DNA of 64,000 bases from Diorhabda sublineata (Eukaryota > Arthropoda > Insecta > Coleoptera > Chrysomelidae): NCBI RefSeq assembly GCF_026230105.1, contig NC_079474.1:25128794-25192793 (forward strand). The letters are read 5' to 3'. Below are positions 11,490 to 25,539 of this stretch, piece after piece. The notes under the pieces were generated by a model, which did not search any database, was not told where the DNA came from, and worked only from the letters and a program-made list of their open reading frames with translations. Position 1 is the stretch's first letter. Every line of letters begins with the position of its first letter. The position numbers were made by a program, and so were the translations under genes.

Positions 11490-13880
11490 GCTGTGACTAT
11501 TTTAAATGGATAGTCTCGGCCCAAAACCAAACTCCTAATCTGTCTTTTTATATTACCATAGATAATTGTTAGCAGCACTTAATGGTTATAGAAGTTTAAG
11601 ACTGAACAAGGAAGAGGTTCTCATTTAATACTTGTTTTTTCTGTTCTGGAAAGATTTTTCCTCTTCTTGTTGAAGAATTTGAATAAATCAATCAAATATA
11701 TTATTATTATTGATTCATCAATAAACATTAACAAGTTTTTTATGAACGAAATTAAAGTAAGAAACATAGAAGAAATTAATTAACCCCTTTGAGACAAGTT
11801 CCGTAGAAAAGTTTGCTTGTTTGCTCGTGTAATTGTTCTCAAGATGGAAATTAATGATTAGAAAAAAGATATTTATAATCAAAACAAATATTATTGTTAT
11901 TGAATCCATTTTTCTTCACTCCAACTGAAGTAGATTTTGATATATGGGAACAAAAAAATCATGATAAATCAAATCCGAGTTGAATGGTGAATGATTGGAT
12001 CTCCTAGTCTGTTGAAAATTCAACTGTTCTAAAGCTTGCATTGTCTCGTTGAAAAAGAATAATGTTTTTCTGAAGTTTTCTTAATTTCTGAGTTAGAGAC
12101 ATATAACAAATAAATTAGTAGATGATGTGATGTGTGAATCAATTGGAGAAAATAGTAGTCCTTGGTTTATTTTGATGACGCAGTATTAATGACAAGGGAA
12201 AAAGACGAGCTGAAATATTAGCGACAAGACAAGAGGTTTCTCGGAATGAATTGGAATAATAGAAAGGAGAGGTAGCAGATAGTAGGAATTATAAATGAGA
12301 AGAATAAATATTGGAAGAAAAGAAAAACAATATCTAGATATATAGATGACAAATGTGATGAAAGTTGTTAGTGTGTTGTTGGGCAATACAAGATTTGAAC
12401 ATAAAAATGATTCTAAAGAGAAGAAAAGAATTTATAGACTGATAATAAAGGCCACTGAAGTGAAACATTGATAGATATACTACCAACAATCTATGAATAG
12501 AAAAACAAATAATTAATGAATTCGATGATCCTACAATGTAACAAATAAGCTGCATAAAGAAACAAAAATGATTACGATAATTCCATCAGATTACAATAAT
12601 TAAGATATTTTGAAAGCTTAGGACAATTCAGAGATTTCAAAAATAGTGCATGAAAGTGAATAGAGAAACAGTACTGGTGAAAAGACTGAGGATTTGTCCA
12701 CCGGTTTATATAAATTTCTTTAAATTCTTAGTACTTAGATTGAATATCTGTTTCAATAAATATTTATATCAAAAATATATCATCCATCAAAACAGATCCA
12801 AAATAGGGATCATTCGATGTTCATGATTAATTCAATAAAATTCATTCAAAAATAAAGATACAGTTCATTCGAAAATTCTTGAAATGTGACCTGTACAATG
12901 GAGCTTCTCATTACATAGTGATGTGTTTTTGTTCAATAAGTTTCCTTACTAATCTGGTATAAATACGAAACAGTGTGCAGTGAAAACGGGGTTGTTTTAA
13001 TTACATGAAACATAAAGCATTTAAGATAATGGCTTTTGATGTTCAGAGTAGGGTATATTAAAACCATCACATCAACGGTCCGCGAGAGACTACAGACACA
13101 CAGACAAAACGGGTTATTGTGCACATTTACTTCCTAATTCTAAATATTACGAGTGGAGAACTTTTTGTATGCTATACCAGCCCACTCTCATGTGCATCTG
13201 TACCTACTTATTATATTTGATTGCGAGATTATCAACATTTGTTGTAAGGAGATGTAAATTGAGTTTTATAAAAATTATATGCATATAACTAAGAAGTTCA
13301 AAAAATATTGATAAGTGAAAAGAGCCTATTCGTTCAGAAGTTAATTCAATATTTGTGGATAACGTTTACATTTCAGAGCAGGTGAAGCCTCGGCTCCTAA
13401 AAGTTTTATAATTGTGTGAGATGTAGTTTAATTGGTTCCTTAATTTTATTCAACAATGTTTATCTTTGTAATTTTCTTTCTAATTAGTCCATAAAAACCT
13501 CTGATTATAAACGTACGCTTCAATATCCTCTAAACTTGTTTCTAGTTAAGTTCTACCTACTAATACAGTAAATCAAATTAATAACAATGTTCTATGTATA
13601 TCGTTCTCATTTAAAATTCAACAGTTTCCATTATTTTGTTTGAAATGACATAGTTTTGACATTATAAATTGTCAGTGATTTAGTTTTCGTTTGATTTTTG
13701 ACAATTTGAATTCAGAATTCAATGTTGGACAAAAATTCATGGAAACATTCACAAAGTTATCCTTTTATTCATTTGTAGAATCTTGAAATATTAATTAATC
13801 ACAAAACTGCACTAAATTCTGATTTTCAATTCATTGATGGCACCTCAGAAATTGATGTATAAGCTGTACAGAATGGTACC
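11490..13880 (+). other. Intronic sequence, nothing recognised
   Basis: AT-rich, with purine-rich stretches around 12150-12700 that give long but motif-free ORFs on the minus strand. No repeat or RNA gene seen. Confidence 0.5.
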
Positions 13881-13884
13881 TCAA

Positions 13885-14190
13885 AGGAAGAAAGGAAAGG
13901 GTGAAAAAACTTGATCCATCACAGTTAGTTTACACTTCCTTGCTAGTCTCCTCAAGGAGCTATTGGACCTTGATATTTTTATGGGCTTACTCCGCCTACT
14001 CTAGGCGGGAGTAATCGTGTCGAATGATGAACGGCACCTGAACCCTGGTATCTGGTGTCGCGAACAGTGCCTGCAGAAAATCTGGTAAATTTTTGAGGGA
14101 TGTGCAAGAGTAAATCCTCCTCCTCACCCTGAGGGCTCTGAACAACCAGGCTTCAATAAGACCTGGTCTTGTTTACTTATTCTTAATCTG
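13885..14190. repeat. GC-richer anonymous segment with two small hairpins, repeat-like
   Basis: This block stands out from its AT-rich surroundings. It contains CCGCCTACTCTAGGCGG (a stem near 13995-14012) and ACCAGG...CCTGGT (near 14149-14172). No ORF or box pair identifies it. A SINE or the untranslated end of a retrotransposon is possible but unproven. Confidence 0.35.
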
Positions 14191-14199
14191 TTTTGGTTC

Positions 14200-16060
14200 T
14201 ACATAATTGAACATCAACTTCAACGGAATCTATATTTTTTTTGTTGACTCAATTATATTTATTGCAGCATATTTTATATTATTTCTTGAGCTGACACTGA
14301 TCAATTTGACAATGAAATATGAATAAATATTTAGTTGGATCTTCTGTGTTAATCTACAAGTAACTACTCCAGTTATTCTTGATTGAAACACTGAAGAGTT
14401 ATTAAATCTGATTCAAATGCGCTGCCATAATAAAATTGATTATTGAATACTGTGTAACCATTTTAAATTTCGTGGTTGTCGCAAAGGCATAACACCATAA
14501 TCAAGTCTTTGCCTTTTTCAAATGATTTTCTATCGCAAAAGGTGCAAGATTTATCATGATTCAAAGGAATACCAAAATAAGGCTTCCTTTTAAATTGTTT
14601 TTGACATATACATAACAAAACGCTTTTGTTTAATTCACACAGCTATGTCTGTTTGCCTGTCATGATATGACCAAAATTCGCACAAAATGTTCACAGAACA
14701 TTACTAAATTTAGTGAAGATGGAACAGATATATGATGGGAACTTTAAAGCAGTTCACAGTATGAAATGGTCAACATCAATTTACTTGTATGGAGAAAACC
14801 GGGATTGAAGGAAAAATCTTATAGCATCTTCAAAATCAGCAGATCGAAAACATTTAGTTTCAATTCAATTTTCAGAAGCAGTTTTTTTGAAACAGTCGCA
14901 TTGACCAATGTATTTCGCCATTACCTGATAAAAACCCATTTGATTATGGTTTATGCAACATTAAAAAAATTTTGGACCAGATATCGCATTTATCAAGGAA
15001 ATAATACAACGAATGTGAATATTCTTAATAATTTTTTTTTTCTAATTTGTCGGTTCAATGAATTAAATTCACCTCAAAGTAAAATTAAAATCTTAAACAT
15101 ATAATATACATTGCATGTCAGATGTAAAACACGATAACAAGCTTCAGGAACAGTGTATTCGTGCAAAAAATATCCATTTCAAGCAAACCACAAACCCGTT
15201 TCAAGAGGAATTGGAGTATTTACCTCACAATTAAAATCAAAATTATGTCGCGAGATTGCGGATTCATTCATTAAGAAACAACAAACCAAAGTTTAGGAAA
15301 AAAAATGTAAAAGAATAACTAAGAATTTGCGCAAATTGTGGATTGAATAGAAGAATGAAGTTTCAGAGACTATTATCAAATATTATCAAAGATTATTGAA
15401 AATCAAGCAAAATTAGTGAAATTCAAAGGGAATTATCCATCTGTAGATATAGGAATTGAACCCTCACAGATAAAAATTCATAAAAATCATTCTGGTCTTT
15501 ATCAGAATAATTGGAGCCCAACACCTTCAATTTTTTCTCAATATTAAATCATTACCCTTCTTATCACTAACTATCACGTTCGCGCTCTATCTCATTTCAT
15601 TCCATTTTATGGAATTATATATTTTTCACACAACTAGATTAATTGTCAGGATAAATAATAGTTGTAGATTTATGTTGCAATATTGTATTCGTAATAAATA
15701 AGAATACTAGTTTTTATTCATTGGAATCATGTTTACAAGCAAGTATATGCTTAGAAAGATTAGATTACTAACTGACACGCTTCATTTAGGGGAATTGAAA
15801 ATGTCATGTGTGGCAAGCATCACTTACCTCAAGAAATATCTTTGGTCCCAGTAACTATAAGAATATGTAATATTAATGCCATAGTTAAATGTATTGACCT
15901 TTACGCTAATCTAATAGTTGTGAAAACAAAAGTGTATACATTTTTTGATATTTTTGAATAATTGATTTACTCAAAATTTTCCATTTATTTGTTTCCAGTA
16001 GACATATTCTCATTTACAAGTTGGCTTTCGATGATGATGACTCGTTATTGGGAAAAAGCT
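14200..16060 (+). other. Intronic sequence, nothing recognised
   Basis: AT-rich. A 112-codon ORF at 14766-15104 (+) has low-complexity, AT-driven composition and no recognisable domain, so I do not call it a gene. Confidence 0.5.
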
Positions 16061-16069
16061 AAGCATTTA

Positions 16070-16560
16070 ACTCAATCTTTAAAAAGCTCGAGTGTTAGTA
16101 TTGTAGTCTTTGCTTATGGATTGCCTCGCACTCATGCGAGAGGTGTTTGGCGATTTCCTTTGGTTGTTTAGGTCTTTCCGGAGCAGTTGGTGGAGTAGGA
16201 AAGAAATATTTTCGATGGTTTCAAACCTAGGGTCTTATTCCATGTTTCTGATTTCTTCTCGTTTTCCTACTTCTTTATGACCATGACTTTATGGCTTTTT
16301 GGTATATAAAGGAAAGGTTGTGGTCCTATGGAAGGAACTGTCCCGCCTTTTTTCGACAGATAATAGGTTTGTTCATTGCCGTGTAGTCCGGTGTGGCCAG
16401 GTACCCACATAAAAGTAACTTCATTGTTTGCTCCAATTGAGCTTAAATATTTCTTGCAGGGCAGCTCTGCTATCTGATAGGATCAATATCTTTGCATTGC
16501 GGTAGTTACGTTATGCACAGCGGGCTGTGTCTGCGTTAGGATAGCTAGCTTGGTTCCTGG
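16070..16560 (-). pseudogene. Non-LTR retrotransposon fragment, RNase H domain and C-terminal Cys/His region
   Basis: The minus strand gives ILILSDSRAALQEI (RNase H strand with its catalytic Asp), VTFMWVPGHTGLHGNEQ (the WVPGHxGxxGNExAD block), then LSKKGG, SIGPQPF and finally AKHLSHECEAI, which fits the terminal zinc-knuckle-like LCxCEAI motif. The order and spacing are right for pol of an R1/I/Jockey-type element. Frame shifts break it. Reverse transcriptase and endonuclease are absent. Confidence 0.8.
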
Positions 16561-16789
16561 ACCATATATATCTGCCTTTACATGTCCATTTTCCGTTTTA
16601 GTACCATAAATGTAGAGCCTCGTGGGAACACAATCTCTTCATTTGTCTATTACTGTCGATTTCTTATTATAATTTCACAGTTTTTTATAAAGCATAGTTT
16701 GGGAGACAAAATGTTCGTGACCATATCTATGGGTACCCTTTTGAAGACCTTTGCTCTATTTTGAATATATATTTTTCATTTTTAATTTT

Positions 16790-17070
16790 TATTTACCTTG
16801 CCTATGGTTAGGCGCGACGCTTTCCGGTGATGGATTGTGTGCACACCGTCCAGTGGGGAGGAGGGAGATGAAAAACGAACACGTTGGGTGCTGAAAAGAC
16901 TGTCATGTACAATATGACTGTCTTTGGTGGGATTTTTTGCGCAACTGTCATGCTGTCAACAGTTGTTTGAAACGAACTCTACCATTTTGTATTAGGTGGC
17001 AAAGGGTCGCACAAGAACCTCGTGGAGGCCGCAGGTTCCCCACCTATGTGCTAGTTTAAACCTAATAAAG
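16790..17070. repeat. GC-richer anonymous segment beside the RNase H fragment
   Basis: A CpG-containing block (GGCGCGACGCTTTCCGGTG, then GGGGAGGAGGGAGATG, and CCGCAGGTTCCCCACC) about 230 bases from the retrotransposon relic. It may belong to the same or another retroelement. No reading frame was convincing. Confidence 0.3.
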
Positions 17071-17079
17071 TAGTTGCAT

Positions 17080-18440
17080 GTTCTCCGTTACTGATGTATT
17101 AAATTATTGGTGTTTGCGAACTTATATTTTATGATGTAATCGGGATAGTCATATTAAACTCTATTTTACATATTATATCGTACTATTAGACTCATGACCT
17201 ATCGTTAAAAATAAAAATAAAATCTTCAAACTGTTCTTGTTGAACTTTTTTAGACTCGTAAATCATAATATTATTATAATACGAACGGCGAATAATAAAT
17301 CGTAATATACAGAAACCAACGAATTAAATTTATGAGCTATAGCAATTTGTTAAATAGAAACATTAGTGTAAAAGTCAACCGAAATCCATTCCAACGCCAA
17401 CTTCGATGTGTTTATGTAAATTAAAACGAGGAAAAATGAACAGGTGTGACAAGTAAGATATTATTCACGCTACAGTTCAGTTTACGCGATTTCACGAATG
17501 GATAGGTGTGCTGCCAGACTGCTACCTACCTAACGTTAGACTAGTATGTTAAAATAAATATAAATCTCTCAATTCGTTTTTGTAGGTTTAGATAAAAAAA
17601 TAGAAATTTCTACTCTGTTTTACGACATTGATATATACAAATTGGATGATCATATCATGACCGTAACAAAAAAATAGTGACTTTTATTTCTTTTGTCATA
17701 AATATTCTTCCAGTAATTATATGTGAACACATATGAGATAACTGTAATTTTATGATTGTTTGACTTCCGAAATGCAACTCGTATAATCAGTGATTTTGAC
17801 TTGGTACTCATAAAATACCTCATGTCAAGTTTGAGCACTAACAACAAGGGTATAATCAACAAAGGCTTGAAAAACGGACTTACAAATCTTACAAATCCAA
17901 ATAGGTAAAATGAACTAATCTCTAAATTGATGCGAAGTTTGTTCTGTAATTCAATGTATTGGCATTGTTTAATTCCATCTATCAAACTTTTCTCATTGGA
18001 AGGATAAAAAATTCAGTTATGAGTTTATCTTCGCACATATTATGAAGTTGTTTCAATTGATACTGAAAGTATTGTAGGAAGTGTGAGCTGAATCTTATCA
18101 AAAACGTATAAAGTGAAAAATTTAGTGGAATATTTGGTGTCAGCTGACTGGTTATTATTTTTTAAAATACTCAAGTCTAGAGCAAAGAGATAATGTAGAT
18201 AACGAACATTCTCCAAGGCACTCAATTTGGAATAAATTCATTGTTTAATGAAATAAAAATACCGAATAACCAACAACCATTACGTTAACTACACAAGTGA
18301 TCTTTCAGTTTTTCTTATAGCTAGTATGGTTGAACTCAAAAGGATGCTGAATTCTTAACTTAGCAGCTCTTCTGGTGTTTCTTTTTAAAAGTAACAACTT
18401 CATAATCTCAAAGGTTTGTCCATCAAATACGTATAAAAAT
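17080..18440 (+). other. Intronic sequence, nothing recognised
   Basis: AT-rich. The 111-codon minus ORF at 17650-17985 shows no family motif. Confidence 0.5.
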
Positions 18441-18449
18441 TGAATAATA

Positions 18450-18880
18450 ACTATATTTTTGCAATTATTCATTTATTTTAATATATTCTCCTTCAAAGTA
18501 CTCTCCATTAAACGAGACACATTTCTGTCAACGCCGTTTCCACTATTGATAAAACTGGTGAAAGTCTTCATCAATGAAGAATCTGTATGTCCTCTTGTGC
18601 CAAAAATCCGGTCAACGAGCCACACGAGTTCTGAGACCTTTCAAAACCTCCTTCACTCTCTGGTCAAGAAGGACAATGCCCCTAGAATCAAAGAAAACAA
18701 TCAACATTGTTTCTCAAAACCTTTCCCACCACTTGTTCACGGTTGGTTCATTCAGAGAATTGTCTCAATTGGCTCAAAAAGCTTACGTCCATTCTTGCCT
18801 AGTTTTACAAGCAATTTGATGTTTGTTGCCCTGTTTCTTAATAAGGGAGAGTTCCATGCAGGTGAAGAATGTCAACTTTA
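18450..18880 (-). mobile_element. Mariner relic of a second subfamily, internally deleted
   Basis: Minus-strand pieces, in order: IKLLVKLGKNG (N-terminal helix-turn-helix region), KWWERF, LIVFFDSRGIV (central catalytic-core strand), LRTRVAR, FLAQEDIQ, and the C-terminal block QKCVSFNGEYFE-like. The order is correct for a mariner transposase, but the HHDNAPAH and YSPDLAP catalytic blocks are missing and there are several stops. Distinct in sequence from copies A-D. Confidence 0.7.
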
Positions 18881-18936
18881 AGCAAGCAGCCGCTCACTCC
18901 TACGTACACGCAGAGTGCTCTGACTCGAATTGAGCT

Positions 18937-19335
18937 TTGATTAGATTGGCTGCAGCAGCAATGCAATCTGAAGGCGCCTGTAAGATGAAGCAACCATCAA
19001 TCTTCTATGAAGATTTTCCTGACAAACCTGCACTGTTAGCATGGACCTTTACTTGTGAAAGTTGCATTTTTAATTTTTTTGGCGAGAGTGAACTTATTTT
19101 TCATTTCCGCTACACCACATTCTCATTAAAACGCAAGTATTTAGTCAAAGCACGATATAACCTTGCTTCCCCAACAGGAAACTCTTCGTCGGGAAATGGT
19201 ATTCGGCTTCAGTTAAAGTATATAAATAACTGGTACTTAGATGGGGTGAAGAATATTAAATTGGACGCCACCAGCTTTTTAACGAACGACGTTACAATTA
19301 ATAAAGAAGGCGAAAAAGCTGGAAACAGCTTATGA
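18937..19335 (+). other. Open frame of 132 codons, unrecognised
   Basis: An uninterrupted frame next to the mariner relic with fairly normal amino acid composition (two Cys near the middle, a Gly/Ser/Thr-rich patch, a Lys-rich end). I do not recognise it on either strand. It may be part of a repeat; the minus strand gives an equally plausible but broken reading. Not claimed as a gene. Confidence 0.2.
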
Positions 19336-19539
19336 ATTAAATTAATAATATAAATTGATCAATATAAAACTATTCTCGGACACGATTATCCAAATTGATA
19401 TTTATTGCAAATAACAACAAAGTTTTAGTAACAAATAAATTTATTGACAAAGAAAATACTAAATTCGTATTAACTGTGTCTACAATAGAGCACAATGAAT
19501 AGAAGCAGTTATAAATTGAAATTCAGATTTATTTATATA

Positions 19540-19760
19540 TTGAAGATAAGGCTGGGACATATCTAAGGAAAACCGGGATGCCTGATGCACTCAACTGGAT
19601 TCTCAGATGTTAGAGTTGAGGTTTGAATTGTTGGCTCAATTTTTAGTCCGGTGTTTTGTAGTTCACTGATCGTGGTCCGGTGTTAGTGGTTGGAACTTCT
19701 ACCTGGCAGCTGTAGAGCTGCGGGACAAAAAGTGAGAAAGGAAATTACGGAAGAAGGAAC
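19540..19760 (+). repeat. Possible tRNA-related SINE
   Basis: TGATGCACTCAACTGG near 19583 resembles a pol III A box and GGTTTGAATTG at 19620-19630 resembles a B box. The spacing of about 35 bases is usual for tRNA-derived SINEs. The block is GC-richer than its flanks. No tail or target duplication was clear. Confidence 0.3.
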
Positions 19761-19769
19761 AGATGTGAA

Positions 19770-22700
19770 TGAAAGGAGTTTATGCTCTAACATAAAAATA
19801 AACTGAATTTAGATATTTTTTCATAATGTTACCGGTCAAGAATCTATTATATTCTATTCGTTCTGTTCCTTGAATAAATAAAAACACGAATTTATATGAA
19901 AAGTGAAAATTTCCTTAAAACAATAGGAATCCATAGAACTTTTTGTGAACACAATAAAAAAAAGCACAGAAAGACGTTCCAGCGAATATATAAAATAAAA
20001 TCCCTTCAAATTTACAAAAATTTACTTTTATTTAAGAGTAGATAGTTACAGGAAGAATTCGAATAAATTCCGAGGTTTTATTGAATTTCTCGAATAAATT
20101 GGAAGGAAGATAACAAATAAATTTCTTCAAAAACTCGAATGTTAGAATAAATGAATCAGAAGGGACTACTGTGCCACAATACGTGAAGAAAGGAATATTC
20201 AAAATGTTTGAAGAGAAACGTCACAAGCCGAATGGCATATTACAACATTACTGGATGCATTCCATTTTGGTACTAAAACATGATTCTCTAGAATTGAGGC
20301 TTTTACTATAGATACAGTTCAACAGGTGGAGACTGTGGAAACTGTACATAGTAGGTTACAATATGAAGTGATGATGAACAATTGTTTCTATTTATAAATG
20401 GAAGAGGGACGTGATATGGAGATGAGACTAGTTAATAGTATTAAGTGCTGAACACTCTTGAGGTCGAAGCGCAGCTTTTACTTTGTAAAGAAGTGATTAA
20501 TCATAATCAAGCCAACAGAAAATTGAACTCTCTTCAGAAGTTCGTACTTTGTTTTGCTTTAAGATCGCTATGTTCCCCCTCCAGAAAAGAGATTTAGGCG
20601 AATGTTAAGCAATACTTCACAAGTGAGACAAACTCCTGAAAAGACGAAAATTATTGAGAGAAGATTTTCTCTACTTTTAATAATAAAGAGTAACATTGTA
20701 AGCTCTTATGAGATATAAATATTGACTCCAAACACTAACGCTTAACAATCCTGAAAGACTTAATGGGTTCTTTTCAAATATTAAAATATATAGGACAGTG
20801 GAGTCTCAGGAAGTGAATAATGATAAGTCATAGATTATGATATATACAATAGAAAAGCAATGAAAATGAATAGGGTTAACAAACTCAATGTTCTTTTATG
20901 GGGAAAAACCACATCATTAAATAATATGAAACAAAACGTTCTATTCAAAATTTTCTATTGACATGCCGATATATGGATTTAATTCATGGTCTACTGCACA
21001 CTAAATATGCTTGTGACTCAATTTTAGATAATTATAAAATACCGCCATTGTTTTGTTTTTAAAATCGATCCAGTTGGTTCCCCATTGTCTGAAAAATCCT
21101 CTAAAAACTAATAATTTATGTTGATTCATTTGTTTTACTGTTAAATATGAATAATGGCAAGTTTTTAGATACATCAACTAGAGTTAATGGTTTTGATTTT
21201 TTTTTACATTTTATAGATTGAACTCAATGATAAAGCTGCATTTGGAATTTTGTCCATAAACGTGACGGTTGAGTAACCTACACAATGGTTATCCAAAATT
21301 GACTTTTATTACCACTGCTGAATATTTATTTCCACGTTCGGAATTTTGGAATGGTGCTTAATATTTTATTTCCAACATTTTTTTTGCTAATAAAAGATTA
21401 ACGGTTGCATTTGCCCTAATTTCCATTGCATGTTTGTTACATTTCACTAAGAATTATTTTGACTACTATTGATGGCTACGATGATTATTGTAAATGCATC
21501 TTTTATGAAGTGAGTGTGTAAACTAAACAATAATTACTGGCTTACTTTTTTCATCAAATACTGGGAATTCGGAGCTCCTTTTAAAAATTGATAAATGTGT
21601 CCTCTATTAAATAATTTTCACTTTTTTGACCGATTTTTGAATTCTGCAAAGTTCTGCTTCATAAATGCCATTAGTTTTTTGTAATTTCTCTAATTAATAT
21701 CTTCTTTTGTAGAAAGGCAAGCTCCCACCATTAGTACGAGAATAAAGTGATGAGGATTTAATATTTTTAAATTTTTTTGAAATATCCTATGCGAGAAACA
21801 CATTTTCTGTAAGTTTCACAACTCTTTTATGGAATAACAACTCTTTGAAACGATTATAAATAATCATTATCATTCAATTTTCTTGAATTACTGGGTAAAA
21901 AGTTTAATGACGTTATATTTGCTATTTCACTAACTTCTGATGGGGTCATGATTCTTCTTCATCACTATCATCTATTTTGCTAATATTATTACTTATTTTT
22001 AAACTTTGTTCGTCGTGATCGCCTGTTTAAAGGATTTACGTTTGTATATATAAATTGTGATCATATGGCATTTTGGAAAAAAAATGCATTTTATAGTAAT
22101 TTCATAATCCAGTACGTAATAAATCTGATTGGTAATAAAGTAAAATCCGCAATACTTTGAAACTCACAGAAAGAAGACTAAATATTGCGCTCATTTGAAT
22201 GTTTATATTTGTCTTGATCACAAACCTCTCTTCTATGATGACAGATGAGTGCAATAAATATTTATTGTACTAGTGTAATAAAGAACCACTTTTTCCAGTA
22301 AATATAGTTCAATAAAGTAGTGCATTAGCTTAGAAAAAATAACTTATATAATTGACAACATGAAAAAGGATTCAATTATTATGATATCCACTATAGTTTA
22401 TTTCAGAAAGGTATGGAGTAATAATACCCAAGGAATATTTAAGCCACTTTCATAGTTTCGCATTGATTTCATTGTAAAATTCTTTTTCTTTTTATCAAGT
22501 GGAGGTAGTACCATCTGGGTTGGGGTCAATAAATGAGTTTAGCCTAGTGTTATCCATTCACAAACACTGAAAATAGTGTGCCAAAGGCGTGCCGGTAGGA
22601 TACTCGTAAAAAGCAAAGCCGATTCTGAGATAGGGTTGAAATTAGGCAGAGGCACTAATAGAAGGTTAAACGGTACCTGTTATATGCAAAACGTAATTGC

Positions 22701-25530
22701 ATAATCTACTACCTAAGTAATCGCTACACAATATTTTGATATTGACACTTTAGGTCAGAAAACATACTTTTCCTAATTCTATTACGCAATTACTTGAAAT
22801 TTTGATATAACAAACAATAATATTTCAAGACCTACACCTATGGCCGACAACGAAATTGAGACGAACTCCCCATGTTATTACTCTATACATTTCTGAAATA
22901 GACTATAGCTGTGTTATCGTTTATTTCTCATTTGAAGATTTGTTTGTGAAATCGTGATGTTGTTATGTTGTAAAAATGTTTGATTTACATCTCTTTCTTG
23001 CAAATACAAATCTATAACTGTTTTTCAATTCTTCGGAAAATTAATTCTGAACATTAGCTACTTATTTTTTAAGATATATGTTATAATCCACTTTCAGTAT
23101 ATGAATTCAGTTTTTTTTAGAAGAAAATTCACATATTCAGAGTATAGAGCAACTTTGATACTAGGTTCGTGAATAATTTCAAGCAACTTTACTGAGTTAT
23201 AGTAGTGGTTTATTATAACTCATGTCTTTTGTTGATGGTTACTACCAATGTTTCATAACCCCGTTAATACTTAATACACTTCCAAAAAAATATTATATTA
23301 TACTGTGGAATATAAATAGAACCTAGAACCATTTATATAAGAATTTGATTTGTTTTTGATAACAAACATTTCGAATCGAACAATACCAATGATAATAATT
23401 TTAAAGATCCTTTGATTTATGAATTAGAATTACTGCAATCTCAGGAAGGAGTACAAATAATACTCAAATGCTAAATGAAATATGGAGGGAAGGAGCTGAC
23501 TACAAATTGTTAATAGAGCTTCTAAAATTTATTGAGCTTCTTGGAACGAATATATTAATTGCAGACATTACAGGAAAGCAGATGTGAACTTGGATAAGAG
23601 CCTGATCGTTTCTTATAAAAGATATTATTCGAATGAAACTTCACCTCAAACTTAACAAACTAGAGTTTAAGATAAATAATGTATAATTTAGAATCAGAAT
23701 CGTTTATCATTATCTGAGTTTTTCTGAACTGACGAATGATTATGTTTTCTGAGATGAGGATTCTACACATAAAACTAACAACAAATGATTATTTGCTTCA
23801 GTTGATTCACGTAATGATGATACAAGCACAGATAATCATTTGAAATAATGAAGGAAGCAGTATTTTTTCAATTTGAACCAATTAAAGTAGAATGCATGTT
23901 GATAAAAGATATTTTAGACACCAAAAATACCAGGTTGAACTTACTCATCATTATCGCAACAGTTCAATCACATGGTTGTTATTTTGTATCGGTTAATTCA
24001 CTCCAGTTGAATCCATATAACAAGATTCCAAATATGTCCATGACAATCACGATCCATCAAATTTTGATAGAGATTTTGCGTTATAAATGCATACTACTTG
24101 AAATTATTCATTTTCAAACAGTCGTGTTGGAAATTTTATCGTGAAATTAGTGATAAATGTCAGGAGAAACATATTTATTGAAACAATATTGCTAATTTGG
24201 CAAAAAATAACGTGTTTCAACTTGCTATTAGCAGGAAAAAGTCATGCCATAATTAATTCAGTTGCCATGGGATATACAATTATTGTGATTCGAAAGTGTT
24301 GCTAAATGTGTAAGTTGTTTTCATCTCTCGTCAGTTTTACGGCAAACTTCAGGTGTATAGTTGCCCGGTACGCTAGTTTTTTTATCATGATCTGCTCCAT
24401 TTACTACGGGAGCGACATATGAGGTCAGTAGAATAGATATTACTTGCTCTTCTGGATTGGTAACCCATGTATTTTTTCCTAAAGTTCCCTACGAAACTTT
24501 CCATTTAAGAAGTTGTAGAAGAAAGTGAAACAGTATTAAAAACAACGCCTTTAATAAATACTGAAAACAACCAGCTTTAAGACACACCAATATAAATTAA
24601 ACCGGAAAAGCAACGATACCATAAATGTGAAATTCTACTTGAACCACATAGTGAAGAGCAAATGGTTGGAAGCTGGTACGCAAAATGGAATAGGATGCGT
24701 GCAAAAAGCACGGTGCAGGATCGTGTCCCTACTTGGTTAGCTGAATGCTCGAATACGACTTATGACAATTCATCTCCTTGAGAGGCATTTTCTCATTCTA
24801 CGAAATTTAAAAACTCGTCGGTTGAGTACAGTAAGCTTAAGCTTTTTGTAAAGTATGATCTGAGATCAGCTTGATCATCCTTCAGCTGATTGTGGATTCT
24901 AATCCAGAACCAGATTTTGATCACAGTTTCTGAACGTGGCGATCAATGTTCAGCAGCTATTACAAACTTAAAACATGATCTACAAGAAAATTGCAATTTT
25001 TATCTTTTTTGTGCACTAATTCTTCCATGATATTTTTTAGTTGCATAATAGATAGATTATAGATATTTAATAATTTTTATCGATCAGTTACCCACTCACA
25101 CTAATACTAATTAGCTATTTTTATGCTAAAAAGTGGAAAAACCGAAAACCTGTCAATTTGCCTGCTCATGAGAATCGATAGAAGACAGCTATTTAAGGAT
25201 AATTATCAATTTCTTTATCTCAAAAAACTGAAGACAAATGAAACGACCTGTCAACTGGTCGCGAAGTCCTCTTGTATATAATAAGTACAAACTCAACTTG
25301 ACTTCTAACTTGAGCGGTGCTCTCAGATACAAATACAAGCCCACTTTACACAATTTACTGACTTACATCGGCTTACCCAAGCTCAAACGGGCTTTCGCAG
25401 AATGAACGAGCTACTGCATCTTCCATAATTGCTTCTGTTCTTCGAAATATCAAGACTGCCACCTGTATCTTCCTTATAATAATTCACTGGACTTGCTAGG
25501 ATTCCTGTTGGGCTCGGGAAAGTTAATCTA
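19770..25530 (+). other. Intronic sequence, no gene recognised
   Basis: Nearly 6 kb of AT-rich sequence without a coding motif, terminal repeat or RNA gene that I can see. The 98-codon ORF at 23848-24144 (+) is AT-driven and motif-free. Confidence 0.5.
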
Positions 25531-25539
25531 CTCACAACG

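Noticed and set aside
14766..15104. 112-codon plus-strand ORF
   Set aside because: Composition follows the AT-rich DNA (many Ile, Asn, Phe, Lys), and no domain or neighbouring splice signals support it.
17650..17985. 111-codon minus-strand ORF
   Set aside because: Hydrophobic AT-driven composition with no motif; probably chance.
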